Shown in pieces: positions 46,751-59,766 of a stretch of DNA of 64,000 nucleotides. The position numbers and the translations under genes were made by a program. The stretch comes from Arachis hypogaea. Its lineage: Eukaryota > Streptophyta > Magnoliopsida > Fabales > Fabaceae. Under the pieces are notes generated by a model. That model was not told the DNA's origin. It worked only from the letters and a program-made list of their open reading frames with translations, and did not search any database. The first letter of the stretch is position 1. Every line of letters starts with the position of its first letter. The stretch spans positions 88,116,693-88,180,692 of the forward strand of contig NC_092045.1 in NCBI RefSeq assembly GCF_003086295.3. Reading direction: 5' to 3'.

Positions 46751-48960
46751 ATGCGATTGCGAAGTGGGAAAATCATTCACATGGCTGATGAGATGTCAAT
46801 TATGAATGGTGATTCATCCACTAATGAAAGCATACTAGTATCGGTGCAGCAAGCCGACGTGTCTTCATGTTTGGAAGGTGCAATTAGAACTGAAAGTATA
46901 GTCGTTACGACTATTCAAACTGGAAATGTTGGACGCAATGTTCGTCCACGTGACCCTGTGCCACCATATCAACCTCCATTAACCGCTGGTTGGCCCCTTT
47001 ATGGTCTTCCTCTTGGTTATACTCCACCGGTGGGTGGTTTTGTTCCGCATGTCTGTTTTGGGAATGTAAATGGAGTGAATAATGTTCAAAACCCACAACA
47101 ACACTCCGAGTATTCTCGCGATTATCATGTGGGCTCCACTTCGTATGCTACAAATTCAATGGCAGTATATCGACAACAAGTGGAGAAAAGTCACCATGAC
47201 TTGGTCAATTTATTGACTTAGCAAATGACTACAATTCTGAATCCCATTATGGCTGATCATGAATCGAGATTTGAGCGTCTTGCTAGACAAGTCGAGAGGA
47301 TTGCTCGAATCGTCAATTATGATGAAGGTGAAAGGCATAATGTCTAGGGAAATAACGAGGGGATGAAAAATATTTTTCAAAATGAAAATAATAATCCAAA
47401 TCGAGAAATCCCACACGTGGTTCCCCGAGGTCAAAATGCTGATGATTATTTAGCCGGATTGCGTGGTAATCGTTATCAGATCACTTGGATTGTAGAAGAG
47501 GTGTTAAATCGGGTTGGGCTGAATGTTGGTTTTATGAATCAACCATATTTTGTGTCCGCTTTTCCTCAAGTGGTCCAAATGGCTGAAGTGTCAAGCGGGG
47601 TGAAAATTTCGAAGATAGCCGCAAAATTTGCTGGAGAAGTTGGAGAATTAACTACTGAATATGTTGCTCGTTATTTGGTCGAGATCAGAAATCTTGCTAA
47701 TGATGAGAATTTGAAAATGAAATTTTTTCTTAGTCATTGACGAAGAATGCATTTACTTGGTTTTCAAATCTCAGACCAAATTCGGTTACGACATGGAATC
47801 AGTTAGAAACTGCTTTTCATGCTTAGTTTTATCGAGGTGAAATGAACGTAGCAGTTACTGGTCTAGTGGCTTTGAAACGTGAAGATGGTGAAACCATCGA
47901 TGATTATTTAATACATTTCAAAAATGCTAGAAGTAGATGCTATGTGACATTACCTGAAAATGAGATAGTGAAAATAGCAATTATCGGGTTGGGATTTTAT
48001 ATGTGCAGGAAGCTGCTTAATGTGCATGTTCCTTATCTGACTCATTTGGCTGAAAATGTCGGACAGACCGAAATCATGAAAAAGGAGAAAGAAAAATATA
48101 GAAATGAGCAGAGGTCAAAGAGTAAACCATTTACTCAAAAAAAAGGTTGCTTATGTAACCATGGAATCCTCAGAGGAGGAAGTCGATTTCGAAATAGAAG
48201 TCAATTTGGCTGAACTTAAGAAAGGTCCTCTATATGTGTATTCTTTGTTAAAGAAGCTTTCTAGCAATGAAAAGTCGAATGTTTCAAAACTAAAAAGTGG
48301 AAAGAAATATAGTTTTGATATTTCAAAATCTGATCAGATCTTTGATGTGTTGTTAAAGATAAACAACTAGTCTTGGTTGAGGGTAGAACTTTGCTTTCTG
48401 TGAAAGATTTAAAAAGAAAGCCTTACTGTAAGTTTCATCAAGCAACAAGTCATTCGACTAACAGTTGTGTTCATTTTAGGGACTTGATTCAAGAAGCAAT
48501 CATGGAAGGACGGTTGAAATTTGTTGATGGTAAGAAGGAAATGACGGTTGATGTAGATCCCTTCGAAGTTGATGCCAGTTGCGTCGAACCTTGCCTAGGG
48601 GTGAACATGGTTGGCATGACTTATGACTTTGATGTGGCTTTAGATGATTTTAAGTCACAAGTAAAGTCTGTGTACCCCAGGAAAGGAGATGGCTTACTGG
48701 ACGTTTTAGTTCAACAAAAGATCAAAGACTGGGACGTATCTTTGTGTCCTCGGTGTAATGCTGTCTTTAATGCTGAGGCGGCGGCAATCTTTGAAAAAGA
48801 AAGGATGAAAAAGGAATTGGCTCATAGGGAAGAGCAAGCGTGCCAGAGGCAGCCAATTCAACGTATAGAGGGTTCTAGTTCAAAGATCTCTCAGCATGAT
48901 GTGCCTGCACCTTTGAGTCAATCTCAGGCTATAAGTGTTCAGTGGATTAGAAATTGTCAA
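46751..48960 (+). pseudogene. gag of element C, broken
   Basis: Starts MRLRSGKIIHMADEMS. A Pro/Gly/Tyr-rich segment (GWPLYGLPLGYTPPVGGFVP) is typical of Ogre-like gags. The capsid part includes ISKIAAKFAGEVGELTTEYV, then (after a frameshift near 47730) NAFTWFSNLRPNSVTTWNQL and GEMNVAVTGLVALKREDGE. A nucleocapsid-like CKFHQATSHSTNSC follows at about 48425. Breaks: TAG 47219, TAG 47345, TGA 47738, a TAG before the FYRGEMN segment, a frame change in an A-run near 48140, and TAG at 48370. Confidence 0.8.
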
Positions 48961-49835
48961 GAATTCTAAAAACGTGATCATCTGTATCGACGCAATCCTC
49001 AGTGTGGGCACCGAGCTCCGTCTCGAAATCAATATGCCTTCTATCGAGGAGGAGCCAAGAGTTACCCAAGAGGAAGAGGTGGAAGAAGGAGTTTCAATCA
49101 AAGTAAGAAACTTCAGATAGAGACAGGTAAGGAAGCAAGCAAGGGGGCAACGCCCTCTGTGCATTCTCGAATTGTCTTTTCTTCTGACTGGGAGACTTAT
49201 TCTAAAGAGATTCCATCACTTATAAAGATGGAGAAAGGCAAAGCAGTTGCTCAGTCTTCTGGAGTCGACAAAAATAAGGATGTTGACGTTGATGAGGAAT
49301 ATTTCGATGTAGGGGACGATGACATGGTGGGAATGATCTCAATCATTCCAACTGATATCTTGGAGAATGTGAAGGTAATCCAGATGAGGATTATGATCAG
49401 GAGGGTGAGGGAGCTTTCTCCTTTATTCATATTGAAGATGAGCCAGGATATTTTCCTCGGCCTATTGAAAGGAAAATGTCTCATTTACGCCCTCTTCATA
49501 TCATTGCTATATCGATGGTGGGGCAGCGATTAGTCTTCTGCTGGAAAGGATGTTGGAAAAAGTAGGAAAGCATCCTGATGATCTGGTCCTTACAAACATT
49601 GTTGTGACTGACTTTAGTGGAACTTCTACGCCAGCAAAAGGGCTGGTCACTTTGATTATAAAAGTGAGGTCATCAAAAAGGCATTATGTGTTTGTAGTGG
49701 TGCCATCAAAAGCCAGTTATAATGCCTTGTTGGGTAGAGATTGGATCCATGGTGTAGGTGCAGTACCTTCTACAGTGCATCAGAGCGTACTTCTATGGAC
49801 TAAGGAGGGCAAATTTGAAATTGTCAAAGCATATT
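48961..49835 (+). pseudogene. Protease region of element C, broken
   Basis: After a basic linker with PRGRGGRRSFNQSK and an acidic stretch, the protease active site reads YIDGGAAISLLLERML with Asp at 49514-49516. TPAKGLVTLIIKV, RHYVFVVVPSKASYNALLGRD and IHGVGAVPSTVHQ follow, the flap and C-terminal half of a gypsy protease. The catalytic loop has DGG where most relatives have DTG or DSG. Several frame changes separate the pieces. Confidence 0.7.
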
Positions 49836-50479
49836 CGAGTTTATACGTCGAACAAATGCATGTCAATTTTAGGATATATAACCGTAAATTAAAGCCTTTA
49901 AATTTTGATCGATCTCAGAATTCTTTCAATTGTGAAGGGTGTTATCTGACTTCGGAAGGCCTATCGGTGAAGTTGCGTTACCCTGACTTGGATTTTGAGC
50001 CGACTGGTTGGGACTGTCTTTCATGAAGATCTCACAAACTGTGCTATGGACCAGGGGGAGGAAGTTTCCAACTACCTGGTAACTTTGTATAATTATTTAA
50101 GTAATTTTCAGTTCTTAGAAAATAAAGATGATTCTTCTGATAAAGTTGAATTAGATAGGGTTAGTACGTTTACTAATTGTAATGTGTTCGATTCGACACT
50201 TCCATTCGAATTTAGTTATGATTTTCCTTTTCGTTGTAATGAAACTAATGATGCGAGTCGAACTGCTGATTTAATAGCAGAGGCTAATTGTGTAGAAAAT
50301 AAAAGTAGTGATGTTTTAATCAAAGATCAAGTTCCTTTTATTTCCAATGATTCTATTAATTTTACTTTTGATTGTATATATGATTTAAAACCTTTGGGGT
50401 TTGAAAAATATTCAGTCAAAGATGATGATTATTATAAAGGGTTTGAATCTCAAGATCCCTTAAAAGAAATTAATTTGGG

Positions 50480-52217
50480 AACTCCCGATGATGTTCAAAT
50501 TACATATATTTTTAAAGATCTTGTTGATCCTTTTCGGACTGAGCTCTTTAATATTTTACATGAGTTTAAAGATTGTTTTGCGTGGAACTATCATGAGATG
50601 CCTGGTCTCGATCGTTCACTAATGGAACATCGATTAGCATTGAAGCTTAATGCTCGACCTATGAAACAAACTCCAAGACATTTTGCTCCTAAAATTAATG
50701 TTAAAATTAAAGAAGAAATAGAATGTTTGATCAAGGCAAAATCTATTCGAACTGCTAGTTATGTGGAGTGGGTATTGAATATTGTCCCAGTGATGAAGAA
50801 AAATGGGAAATTAAGAGTATGTATCGATTTTCGCGATTTAAATAATGCTAGCCTAAAGGATGAATATTTCATGCCAATTGCGGATATGTTGATCAATTCT
50901 GCAGCGGAAAATGAAATTCTTAGTTTCATGGACGGTTATTCTGGATATAACCAAATTTTCATTACGGAAGATGATGTGGCTAAAACTGCTTTCCGTTGTC
51001 CTGGGGCACTAGGTACATATGAATGGGTAGTTATGCCTTCTGGTTTAAAGAATGCTGGAGCAACATATCAGCGAGCAATGAATGCTATTTTCCATGAATT
51101 TATTGGAACGTTCATGGAAGTATATATCGATGACGTAATGGTCAAATCGATTTCTGTAGGTCAACATATTGACCATTTAAGAAAGGCGTTCTTTACTATG
51201 AGGAAGAAAGAATTAAAAATGAATCCTTTGAAGTGTGCTTTTTAAGCATCGGCTGGAAATTTTTTAGGCTTTGTTGTTCATAAAAAAGGGATAGCTATCG
51301 ATAAAAATAAAGCAAATGCAATATTAGCATTGTCTGCACCCAAATCGAAGAAAGAAGTACAATTGTTTTTGGGTAAAGTAAATTATCTTTGAAGATTCAT
51401 TTCGAATCTTTTGGATCAAACTAGAGTATTTGCACCTTTAGTAAAATTGAAAAATAATTCACATTTCGAATGGATCGCAGACCATCAATTGGCATTCGAT
51501 TCGATTAAAACTTATTTGTCTCAAGCCCCGATTATGGCAAATGTTCGACCCTTTGAACCTTTGAAATTATATATTGCAGCAATTGGAGATACTATAGGAT
51601 GTATGTTAGCCTAAGATGATGAAAATGGGAATGAACGAACAGTTTACTATCTTAGTCGAGTCTTAACTGACATTGAAATGAGATACTCCCTGATTGAGAA
51701 ATTTAGCTTATCTCTATATCATGCTTGTATGAAATTAAAGTGTTATATGGTGGCTAAATCCGTGAAATTTATAGCACAAACCGATCTTGTAAAATATAAG
51801 TTGAGTTTCCCTATGTTAAGGGGACGTTTGGGAAAATGGATGTTGGCATTAACAGAATTTGATTTACAATATGTTCCAACCAAGGCTGTGAAAGGACAGG
51901 TCATTGCAGACTTTCTTATGGGTAATTTGAAAGGTCTAAATGACCAGAGGGCAAATATAGTTGATGTAGAAATCAACTATTGGAAATTATATTTTGATGG
52001 ATCTAAGCATAAAGATGGTGCAGGGGTTAGAATCCTCATTATTTCACCAGAGGGTATTCCATCAGAATTCTGGTTCGAGTTAAAGTATCCTTGTTTCAAT
52101 AATGTGGCCGAATATGAGGCTCTGATTTTGGGTCTTGAAATTTTAATTGATAAAGGAGCTTTAGAGGTTCAGATTTTAGGGAATTCACAATTAGTTTTAA
52201 AGCAGTTGTCGAAATAA
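50480..52217 (+). pseudogene. Reverse transcriptase, RNase H and extra RNase H-like domain of element C
   Basis: The domain opens with CFAWNYHEMPGLDRSLMEHR. Palm motifs are present: RVCIDFRDLNNASLKDEYFM, FMDGYSGYNQIF, MPSGLKNAGATYQRAMN and an intact catalytic YIDD (about 51120). The frame stops at 51243 (TAA), and a TGA at about 51391 and a TAA at 51612 follow; RNase H motifs lie around 51460-51900. A second RNase H-like domain begins LYFDGSKHKDGAG (51988) and runs to a TAA at 52215. The polymerase part is the best-kept coding block of C. Confidence 0.85.
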
Positions 52218-52293
52218 TATAAGTGTAATAATGAGACGTTACAAAAATATTTAGTAACTGCTTGGAAATTATTAACGTTTTTCGAAGGTTTCC

Positions 52294-53710
52294 TTGATGC
52301 ATATTCCTAGAATTCATAATGAAATTGCTAATGAGTTAGCCCAAATTGCTTCGAGGTATCGGGTTGGTCCAGAGACTTTGAAAAAATTATCTGGTATCCA
52401 TCAAATTTTAGTACCAGCAAATGAAAGAGAGGTTTTGTGTATGGATAAATGGGAGGATTCTGATTGGAGAAAGCCTATTGCTCTTTATTTAAAGGATCCC
52501 AATATTGTAGTGGATAGAAAGATAAAGTTACAATCAATGAATTTTGTTTTATTGGCTGATGATTTGTATAAAAAAGGGATCGATGAAAGTTTGTTAAGAT
52601 GCTTAAGTCGAGATGATCAAAATATCGCCATAGGTGAAGTCCATAATGGAATATGTGGTGCTCATCAGGCAAGAAAGAAGATGAGATGGGTATTATATCG
52701 AAATCATGTTTATTAGCCATCCATGATTAAGGATTGTATTGATTATGTGAAGGCATGTTAGGAATGTCAGAAACATGGTTCGATACAACAAATTCCAACT
52801 GCTGAATTGCATTCAATAATAAAGCCATGGCCCTTTAGAGGTTGGGCTCTGGATTTGATTGGGTTGATTCACCCCCTTCATCAAAACAACACAAGTTTAT
52901 TTTAGTAGCTATTGATTATTTCACTAAATAGGTTGAAGCAGTTCCCCTAATAGAAGTTGGCCAAAGTGAAATAATAGACTTTGTCGAAGAACATATTACC
53001 CATCGATTTGAAATTCCTCAAACGTTAAGTACTGATCAAAGAACCATGTTTACTAGTCAAAGAGTTAAAAATTTTACGGCATCGAGGAGTATTAATATGG
53101 TTACTTCAACTCCTTACTATGCACAGGCTAATGGGCAAGTAGAAGCAGCGAATAAAATCCTGATAAGTCTGATTAAAAGCACATCGGAAATAAGCCTCGA
53201 ACATGGCATGAAACTTTAAGCCAAGTGTTATGGGCTTATCAAAATTCGCCAAGAGGATCAACAGGAACTTCACCTTATAAATTAGTATATGGCCATGATA
53301 CAGTATTACCATTGGAAATTAATTTGAATACTTTAAGAGTATCAAGACAGAATGATTTGCCATTTGATGATTATTGAAATGCAATGTTTGATAAATTAAA
53401 TGAATTAGATTCAAAGCGAATCCTGGCACTTGATAATGTGATTCGACAAAAAGAAAGTGTTTCTCGAAGTTACAATCATCGAATTAAAGAAAAGTCTTTC
53501 AGGATAGGCGAGTTAGTTTTAAAAGTCATTTTACCGATGGAAAAGAAATCAAGATTTTTAGGTAAATGGTCCCATAGTTGGGAAGGTCCTTTCCAAGTAA
53601 CAAGGATATATTATGGAAATGCCTATCAGATTAAAGATATCGAGTCAGGAAAAGGGATTAATTCGATTAATGGGAAATACTTGAAACTTTTCTATTGTTG
53701 GCAAACATAG
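52294..53710 (+). pseudogene. Integrase of element C, broken
   Basis: Zinc-binding part: EVHNGICGAHQARKK, then CQKHG after two TAG interruptions (52714 and near 52759). Core: Asp in WALDLIG, Asp in STDQRTMF, Glu in AQANGQVEAANK, giving the DDE triad. C-terminal part: LGKWSHSWEGPFQVTRIYYG, ending at 53710. Additional frameshifts lie near 52870, 53190 and 53375. Confidence 0.82.
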
Positions 53711-53784
53711 AAGTTCAACATATATTAAAGTTCAAAAAAGATGGAAATTACTACAAAAATAAAATTAGAAGTAAAAAAGGAGTT

Positions 53785-56716
53785 TCAAGATGCCAATAGT
53801 TTTGCCAAATCGGAGCGCAGCTTTGTCCTTTTGTTTTCTAGAATTGAAAGCACTTCAATCTGCTTGAACTTGTTAGCTTGAATTTTCTCAAGTTTCTTTT
53901 CATATTCTCCTCGCTCGGTGTCGACTGAGACAAGTTTCTGAATAAGGAGATGTTGCTCTTGTTGGGCTGCGGCCAGTGGTTTGGCTATGGTGGCTCGATT
54001 TTGGCGTATGGTGGCAAGTTGTTCCTGAATCTGAGCTAACTCTGCTTCGAGTCTTGCTTCTTCTTGATCATGAAAAGCTTGAATAGAAATAGCATGGGAG
54101 ATCCTCATATCAAACTCCTCACGTGAGACTTGGATTGGTTGAGCAATTGCAAGACAATTTTCTATTTTAGATTTGGCTGTAACTTCTTCATTTTTAGTTT
54201 CTTGGAGTTGAAACTGAGATGTAATGCTCTCATTGAGAAGTTGTTTAAATTCTTGGATTGAAGCAGAATGTGGTGTGTTGGTTGGGAATTCAAAAGTGGA
54301 ATTCAAACAATCTTCCAAGAGTTTATTGAGAATTGGATCATTGACCCATGTGGTAGGTGGATGATCTAAGAGTTTGATGAGTGATCGAAGTTGTTCCCGA
54401 GTGACAGAATATAATTCGATTGAAGGCCTTGATGTAGTGGGTCTTGAGATTGCTGGTACAGGTACTGGTACTTTGTTTTCTTGGATAACTTTATTCAAAA
54501 CATAAATCAAGTCATCCAAGGTAGCACTAGTTGGAGTTGTAAGAATGTTTGATGTCCCTGGTCTTGGTCTTGGAGGTGTCTGGAGTGAAGGATCAGGTTG
54601 CAATTCTGGAGGGGTCTCTAAAACCTTGGATCGAGAAGAATATGAATTGGTGGTGTCAGCAGCTTTAGAAGCAGAATCGGAGTCTGGGACCGCTTGGTTC
54701 TCTTCAGAGAAGGCAGCTTGATTGTTTGGTGAAGTCGATTCAAGTCTATGGGTTTCTTCTGGAGAGTTTTATAAGGGATTTGTTGTTGAATTAATCACCT
54801 GCGTTGTATGAAGAACAGGTGGAAAAGCGGATGGAATTGGTTGAGTGGGTCTTGTGAATTGAATTGAGTCATGTGATGTGGATTGTTCTTGACCAAGTTG
54901 TTGCGGCAGAATTAGTTGGTCAAGATCCCCAGTAGCTGAAGTCGAGTGGGCAACATTGACAGGCTAGTACAGAAGGTACACAGTTATTAGTTTAAAATTT
55001 ATTTTTAAATGAAAGCATGTTGTGTGTGTAGAAGTAATTGTGTTACCTGAGAAAGTCTGGATCTTGGTACTAGCTGAGAACTATGGTCAGAATCGGTTGC
55101 ATCTTCTGATTCAGAGGAGGCAGCAAGAGTGTTCTTGTTGGTTGGTTCACTCTTATTAGAACTTTCAGTTGATGATAGCAGTATCAACTGATAAGAAATT
55201 CAGAGTTGAGTATGGATAAGAAAATATAAGTCGAAGTACATCCTAAGTCAAAAGGGAGAACTATAAGGAATGATTACCTTTCGAGAAGTTCTGGTAGGAG
55301 TTCTTCTACTTTTGGACGATGGTAGTCGAGCAGTTTCAGCTTTCCTTTTGTGAGTTCTTTTTGGAGAACTCTCAGCAACAGGGATAGTTTGAATTGTGGT
55401 TTGTTGAATTTCTTCTAAGGTTCGAGTGTACCTAGAGTAATAAGCGGCCACCATTCGAAACAGGATTTGGTAATATAGAAGCTGCGATCATACACCATGA
55501 AATTGAAATGATCCCTGCGTTGTTGATTCTTTAAGTGGCAAGAATTAAAATCTTTTTCAGTAGTCAAAGCAATGTGGCAGAAAGGATCATCATTTCGAGG
55601 TTGTGGTGTTGGGATGGCTTGGGAAAATCCCAATTGTCTGGCTGTAAAATGAGGAGCATACAGGGTAATTTTGAACCTTTCTTTCTTATGTAAAGGTAGC
55701 CCTATTGGAATTACTTGAACAGCCAGCATATTCACCCAACTTCGATTTGCAAGTTCATTTTCTTCATTAGTATCAGGGAAGAGTAAACGATCCAGCCAGG
55801 TAGGACTGCGATTGCGACGCAAGAAAGGAGTAAAATTAAGTTGATCATTTTTGAAATCTTTGCAAAATGGAAAAGAGAGAGAACAACCCAGAATCTATCT
55901 TCATCTAATTCGGTGTCCAGAAAATTGGGTTTGAATTCAGACAGTCGAAAACCTTCAATGTATTGCTTATCAGTACTACCACTTTCAGGTTTTGTCATGA
56001 TATTTTCAAAAATGGCATTAAGCCATAGAGGGCCCCTTGCACTGATTATTTTGTTGTCTCGAAGGTCACAAACAAATTGATCGAGCTCTTCGAAAATATG
56101 TCCTAAAAGAAACTTTGCCAAATTTAGGGATTTTCTTTCTTGGAGAAGAGTAGCTAAAGGAAGGTAGAGTTTCGACATTTGGATACTTCGAGAACAGAAT
56201 AGGATTGCATTTAACCAATAAAACTGGAAGGCAACATGTTCGTTTTTAGTGATTTTTGTACCTTCTGCACCCATGTTGTGGGCGATAAAGTAGCTGTAAG
56301 AGTTGGTTAAAATCACATTGTATTGACGCTTGGATTGCATGTCAGGGGTACAGTCTAGTGAATTGATTGGAAGCCTTGTAATTGCAGCTAAATCAAGAAG
56401 AGACATTCCGATCATTCCAGATGGGAGGTGGAAGTTGTTGGTTGTCCTATTCCAGAAACAAGTCACGGCCCCAATCATCGAAGGGTATATGGTAAGTGAA
56501 AAGTGGGAGAGTCTTAGTAGTTCATGGATTCCTAAAGCTTTCCAGTCAGCACTTTTAGTAGGTTCAAGATGTTGATACCAAGCTGTAAAATTGTATCCCC
56601 GAGGATTAATTTTTGGGTTATTCCTGAAGAATTTTTGGTTGATGAAGTGGGAGATGTCAAAGGATTGATTTATTAGTAAATCTTCTCCTGCAGCACTTGG
56701 GAAGAAAGAAAGTTTT
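53785..56716 (-). pseudogene. Antisense gene of element C: plant-mobile-domain-like protein with introns
   Basis: On the minus strand, coding from about 56716 reads LLINQSFDISHFINQKFFRN, GYNFTAWYQHLEP, LPSGMIGMSLLDLAAITRLP, FLLGHIFEELDQF and RDHFNFMVYDRSFY, the pattern of the plant mobile domain (aminotransferase-like) family. After a frameshift near 55830 come a Ser/Thr/Pro-rich linker with basic RTHKRKAET, and a C-terminal coiled coil (about 54110-53800). Two GT-AG introns are visible: 55277-55188 (90 bp) and 55046-54964 (83 bp). One TAA lies in the linker near 54770. The first exon was not located; 56716 lies at a CAG|GAG acceptor-like site. Confidence 0.7.
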
Positions 56717-57174
56717 TTATTGCAATGAAAACAAAAAATAACTAAAAATATTTCAAAAATTGAAATAAAAATTCAGTTATATATGAAACATTATTGTTAA
56801 TTAACCATTCAATATTTAACACATGGTTAATAAAAGGATTTGTTAAATATAATAACAATCCTATATATGTACGTTTCTTAGTTTTTTTTTCACTATATTA
56901 TTATTGTTGTTGTTGTATTGTTGTTGTTATTGTTATTATTGATGATGATGTTGATGATGATGAAAAGTCTTTTAAATTTCTTTGTTCTTAATTAAAAAAA
57001 AGTACGAGTCAACTCCCATTTTTGTATACTTTTCTGACCTTCATGTGCCCCTCTTAAATAGTTATATCCTCTATTGGTGATAGATTACCAACTTCAACTT
57101 CTATAGGTGGAGGATTTATTGATGGTTCCAATGCTGGTTCAGATTCAGTTTGTGGTGCTACTAATTGTAATTGG
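56717..57174. other. Spacer between C and D; simple repeats
   Basis: Contains (TTG)n/(GAT)n tracts at 56898-56962. On the minus strand 57174-57054 reads as an open stretch rich in Pro and Glu (SEPALEPSINPPPIEVEVG) ending in TAA, cut by element D at its upstream side; its origin is unknown. Confidence 0.35.
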
Positions 57175-57710
57175 TGAAGGGTATTTACAAATTTGATTAA
57201 TTAATATTATTAATATTAATAAACGGTTACTAACCGTTTAGTACCCTTTGATTGAAAGGATACAACTTTTTAAGTATTGTGTATGTTCAAAATATTATGT
57301 TTATTGGCTAAAGAGACACAACTCTATAAGAATTATGTATGTTCAAAATATTGTATTTATTGGCAATAGAAAAGACACAACCATTTGTATATGTAACTAA
57401 TCATAATTGCTACGTGTAATATGTATAAATAAGTCCTTGTCCATCATTTCAGAAACACAAGTACTAAGTGTACATTTTAATCAACTATTAACAGATTTTC
57501 TTTGTTCAAGAAAGTTGAGAATTTCTTATTATTGCTAATTAAGAAATTTTTAGGTTTCATTGTATCTTGAGAGAGTATTGTCATCAACCCTATAGCAACT
57601 AAGTGTGGGGACAAATATCTCTCTAAAGAAAATGATCTAATCATGCCTTGAAACCACTACACAAATATAAGATTTTGTCATCTTACAATCTTCATATACC
57701 CAACAATTTT
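57175..57710 (+). repeat. 5' LTR of element D
   Basis: Contains a tandem duplication of about 55-60 bp (starting at 57259 and 57314, each with ATGTTCAAAATATT) that the 3' LTR lacks. The right end is approximate. Confidence 0.75.
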
Positions 57711-57729
57711 AGAGAGATATTTCTTGAAG

Positions 57730-58560
57730 ATGGCACAAGATCAAAACACTACGTTCAAGGTCATGAACCAAGAGTTTGTCAAATTAGATCGTTTTGATGG
57801 AACGAACTTCAACCGTTGGAAAGACAAGATGACGTTTCTTCTTTTAGTTCTCAATCTTGCATATGTGATTGACCCAAAGACTACACTAATTGCTGATGCC
57901 GCTGAAAATTCCACATTGAAACTCTGAAAGAGAAAGAAAAGATTGTTCAATTGAAGAAGAAACGTGATGAAGATGATTTTGCATGTCGAGGTCATATTCT
58001 CAATACTTTATCCGACCGACTCTATGATCTCTACATGTTAATTCAATCACCATTAGAGATTTGAAAATCTTTGGAAGAAAAGTACAATACCGAACGACAA
58101 GGAACAGATAAGTTTATTATGATGAAATATTTTGAATTTATTATGAATAATACTATGCCTGTCATGGATCAAATTCATGAATTACAAATCCTTGTAAGTA
58201 GACTTCGAGATCTACAAGTGGTGATCTCTGAATCATTACAAGTTAGAACAATTATTTCAAAATTGCCTTCATCTTGGAATGGTTATAGGAAGAAATTTTT
58301 ACATCTTGGTGAAGACTTCATAATTGAGAAATTACTAAGATATATACATATAGAAGAGGAAACTCGAAAACGTGATGTTGTGTATCTTTCTCAAAGTTCT
58401 AAAGCGAATCATATTGGTAAAAACAACACCAATAAGAAGAAAAGAAAGTTCTTTAAAGATTCAAAGTAAGATAATAAGAGACAAAGAGAGTGTTATCATT
58501 GTCACAAGATAGGACACTATATCAAAGAATGTAGACTTCTAAAAACAAAGACCAACTTAG
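57730..58560 (+). pseudogene. gag of element D (UBN2-type), broken
   Basis: Begins MAQDQNTTFKVMNQEFVKLD followed by FDGTNFNRWKDKM, typical of copia gags. After a frameshift near 57915 it continues with NTLSDRLYDLY, EEKYNTERQGTDKF, ILVSRLRDLQVVISESLQV and ISKLPSSWNGYRKKF. The zinc knuckle is CYHCHKIGHYIKEC (58490-58531). Stops: TGA 57925, TGA near 58062, TAA 58467. Confidence 0.85.
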
Positions 58561-58840
58561 TGAAAGAGAAGGATTTTATTGCTATGGTTGCAGAAAAAGT
58601 ACAAAACATGCATATTGGCATGGTTTCAGAAGTTAACATAGCAACACAAGGAAAATCACTTGAGTTGTGGTTAGATTCAGGGGCTACTGTTCACGTTTGC
58701 AATGATCGCAACCAATTCAAAACATATGAAGAAGTGAACAATAGAGAGGTATTAATGGGTAATGATAACTCAGCCAAATTTTGTGGTCAAGGAACTGTGG
58801 AATTGAATTTACATTTGGAAAGAAATTAAGTTTAATAAAT
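58561..58840 (+). pseudogene. Protease of element D, broken
   Basis: The active site ELWLDSGATVHVCNDRNQF keeps the catalytic DSG. The domain continues MGNDNSAKFCGQGTVEL and stops at 58827-58829, where the flap region should go on in another frame. Confidence 0.8.
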
Positions 58841-58980
58841 GTACTTCATGTTTCAGATTTGAGAAAAAATTTAGTTTCTATTGTCTCTTGTGTAAGAAAG
58901 GATTCAAAGTTGTAATGGAATCCGATAAAGTGATCTTGCATAAGAATGATGTATTCGTAGGAAAATGATATTGTACTAAA

Positions 58981-59757
58981 GGCATGCTTAAACTTAGTAT
59001 TAATAAAGTGAATATTTCATTGTATGTTGTTGATTCTTGTGATTTATGGAATAGTAGATTAGCACACTTAAATTACAAATCAATTGAATATATGCAAAAG
59101 AATAACTATATTGATCTTAGTAACAAAGATTTTAATAAGAAATATGATATTTTCATACAATCCAAAATTACTAAGAAACATTTTCCTAAAGTTTAAAGAA
59201 ATACACATTTATTGGAGTTGATTCATAGTGATATTTGTGAACTAAATGGCAATATTACTAAAGGAAAAAAGAGATATTTTATAACTTTTATTGATGATTG
59301 TTCTAGATTTACTTATGTGTATTTGCTTAGAAATAAAGATGAAGCTTTTGAAATGTTTAAGAAATATAAAATAGAAGTAGAAAATATGCATGATAAGAAG
59401 ATAAAAGTTCTTCGTAGTGATCGAGACGGAGAATATTTTTCTAATGAATTTGATCACTTTTGTGAATTATATGGTATTGTGCATGAATCTTCCGCTCCAT
59501 ATACTCCGCAACAAAATGGTTTGGCAGAAAGGAAAAATCGTACCTTAGTGGATATGGTTAATTCAATGTTACTAAATGTAAAATTGCCTTACAATTTGTG
59601 AGGTGAAGTATTATTGACATTATGTCATATCCATAATAGGATACCATCAAGACATAGAAAAGTTTCTCCTTATGAAATTCGAAAAGGAAGGAAACCTAAT
59701 TTAAGTTATCTTAAAGTGTGGGGGTGTTTAACCTTTTATCGAGTTCCTGATTAAAAG
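58981..59757 (+). pseudogene. Pre-integrase and integrase of element D, broken
   Basis: The zinc-binding pre-integrase region is LWNSRLAHLNYKSIEYMQ. The catalytic core has Asp in ELIHSDICEL, Asp in LRSDRDGEYFSNEF and Glu in PQQNGLAERKNRTL. It continues with PSRHRKVSPYEI and LKVWGCLTFYRV. Stops at 59194, 59599 and about 59752 interrupt the frame. Confidence 0.85.
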
Positions 59758-59766
59758 AGAACCAAA

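Larger units (their letters stand above)
46565..56720 (+). mobile_element. Ty3/gypsy element 'C', Ogre/Tat-like, LTRs lost or truncated
   Basis: A short LTR-end-like remnant (46565-46680) and a primer-site-like sequence precede gag, protease, reverse transcriptase, RNase H, an extra RNase H-like domain and integrase (46751-53710), followed by an antisense multi-exon gene (56716-53785). This order is that of Tat/Ogre elements. No 3' LTR was found before element D at 57175, and the 5' LTR is not delimited. Coding regions carry many stops. Confidence 0.85.
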
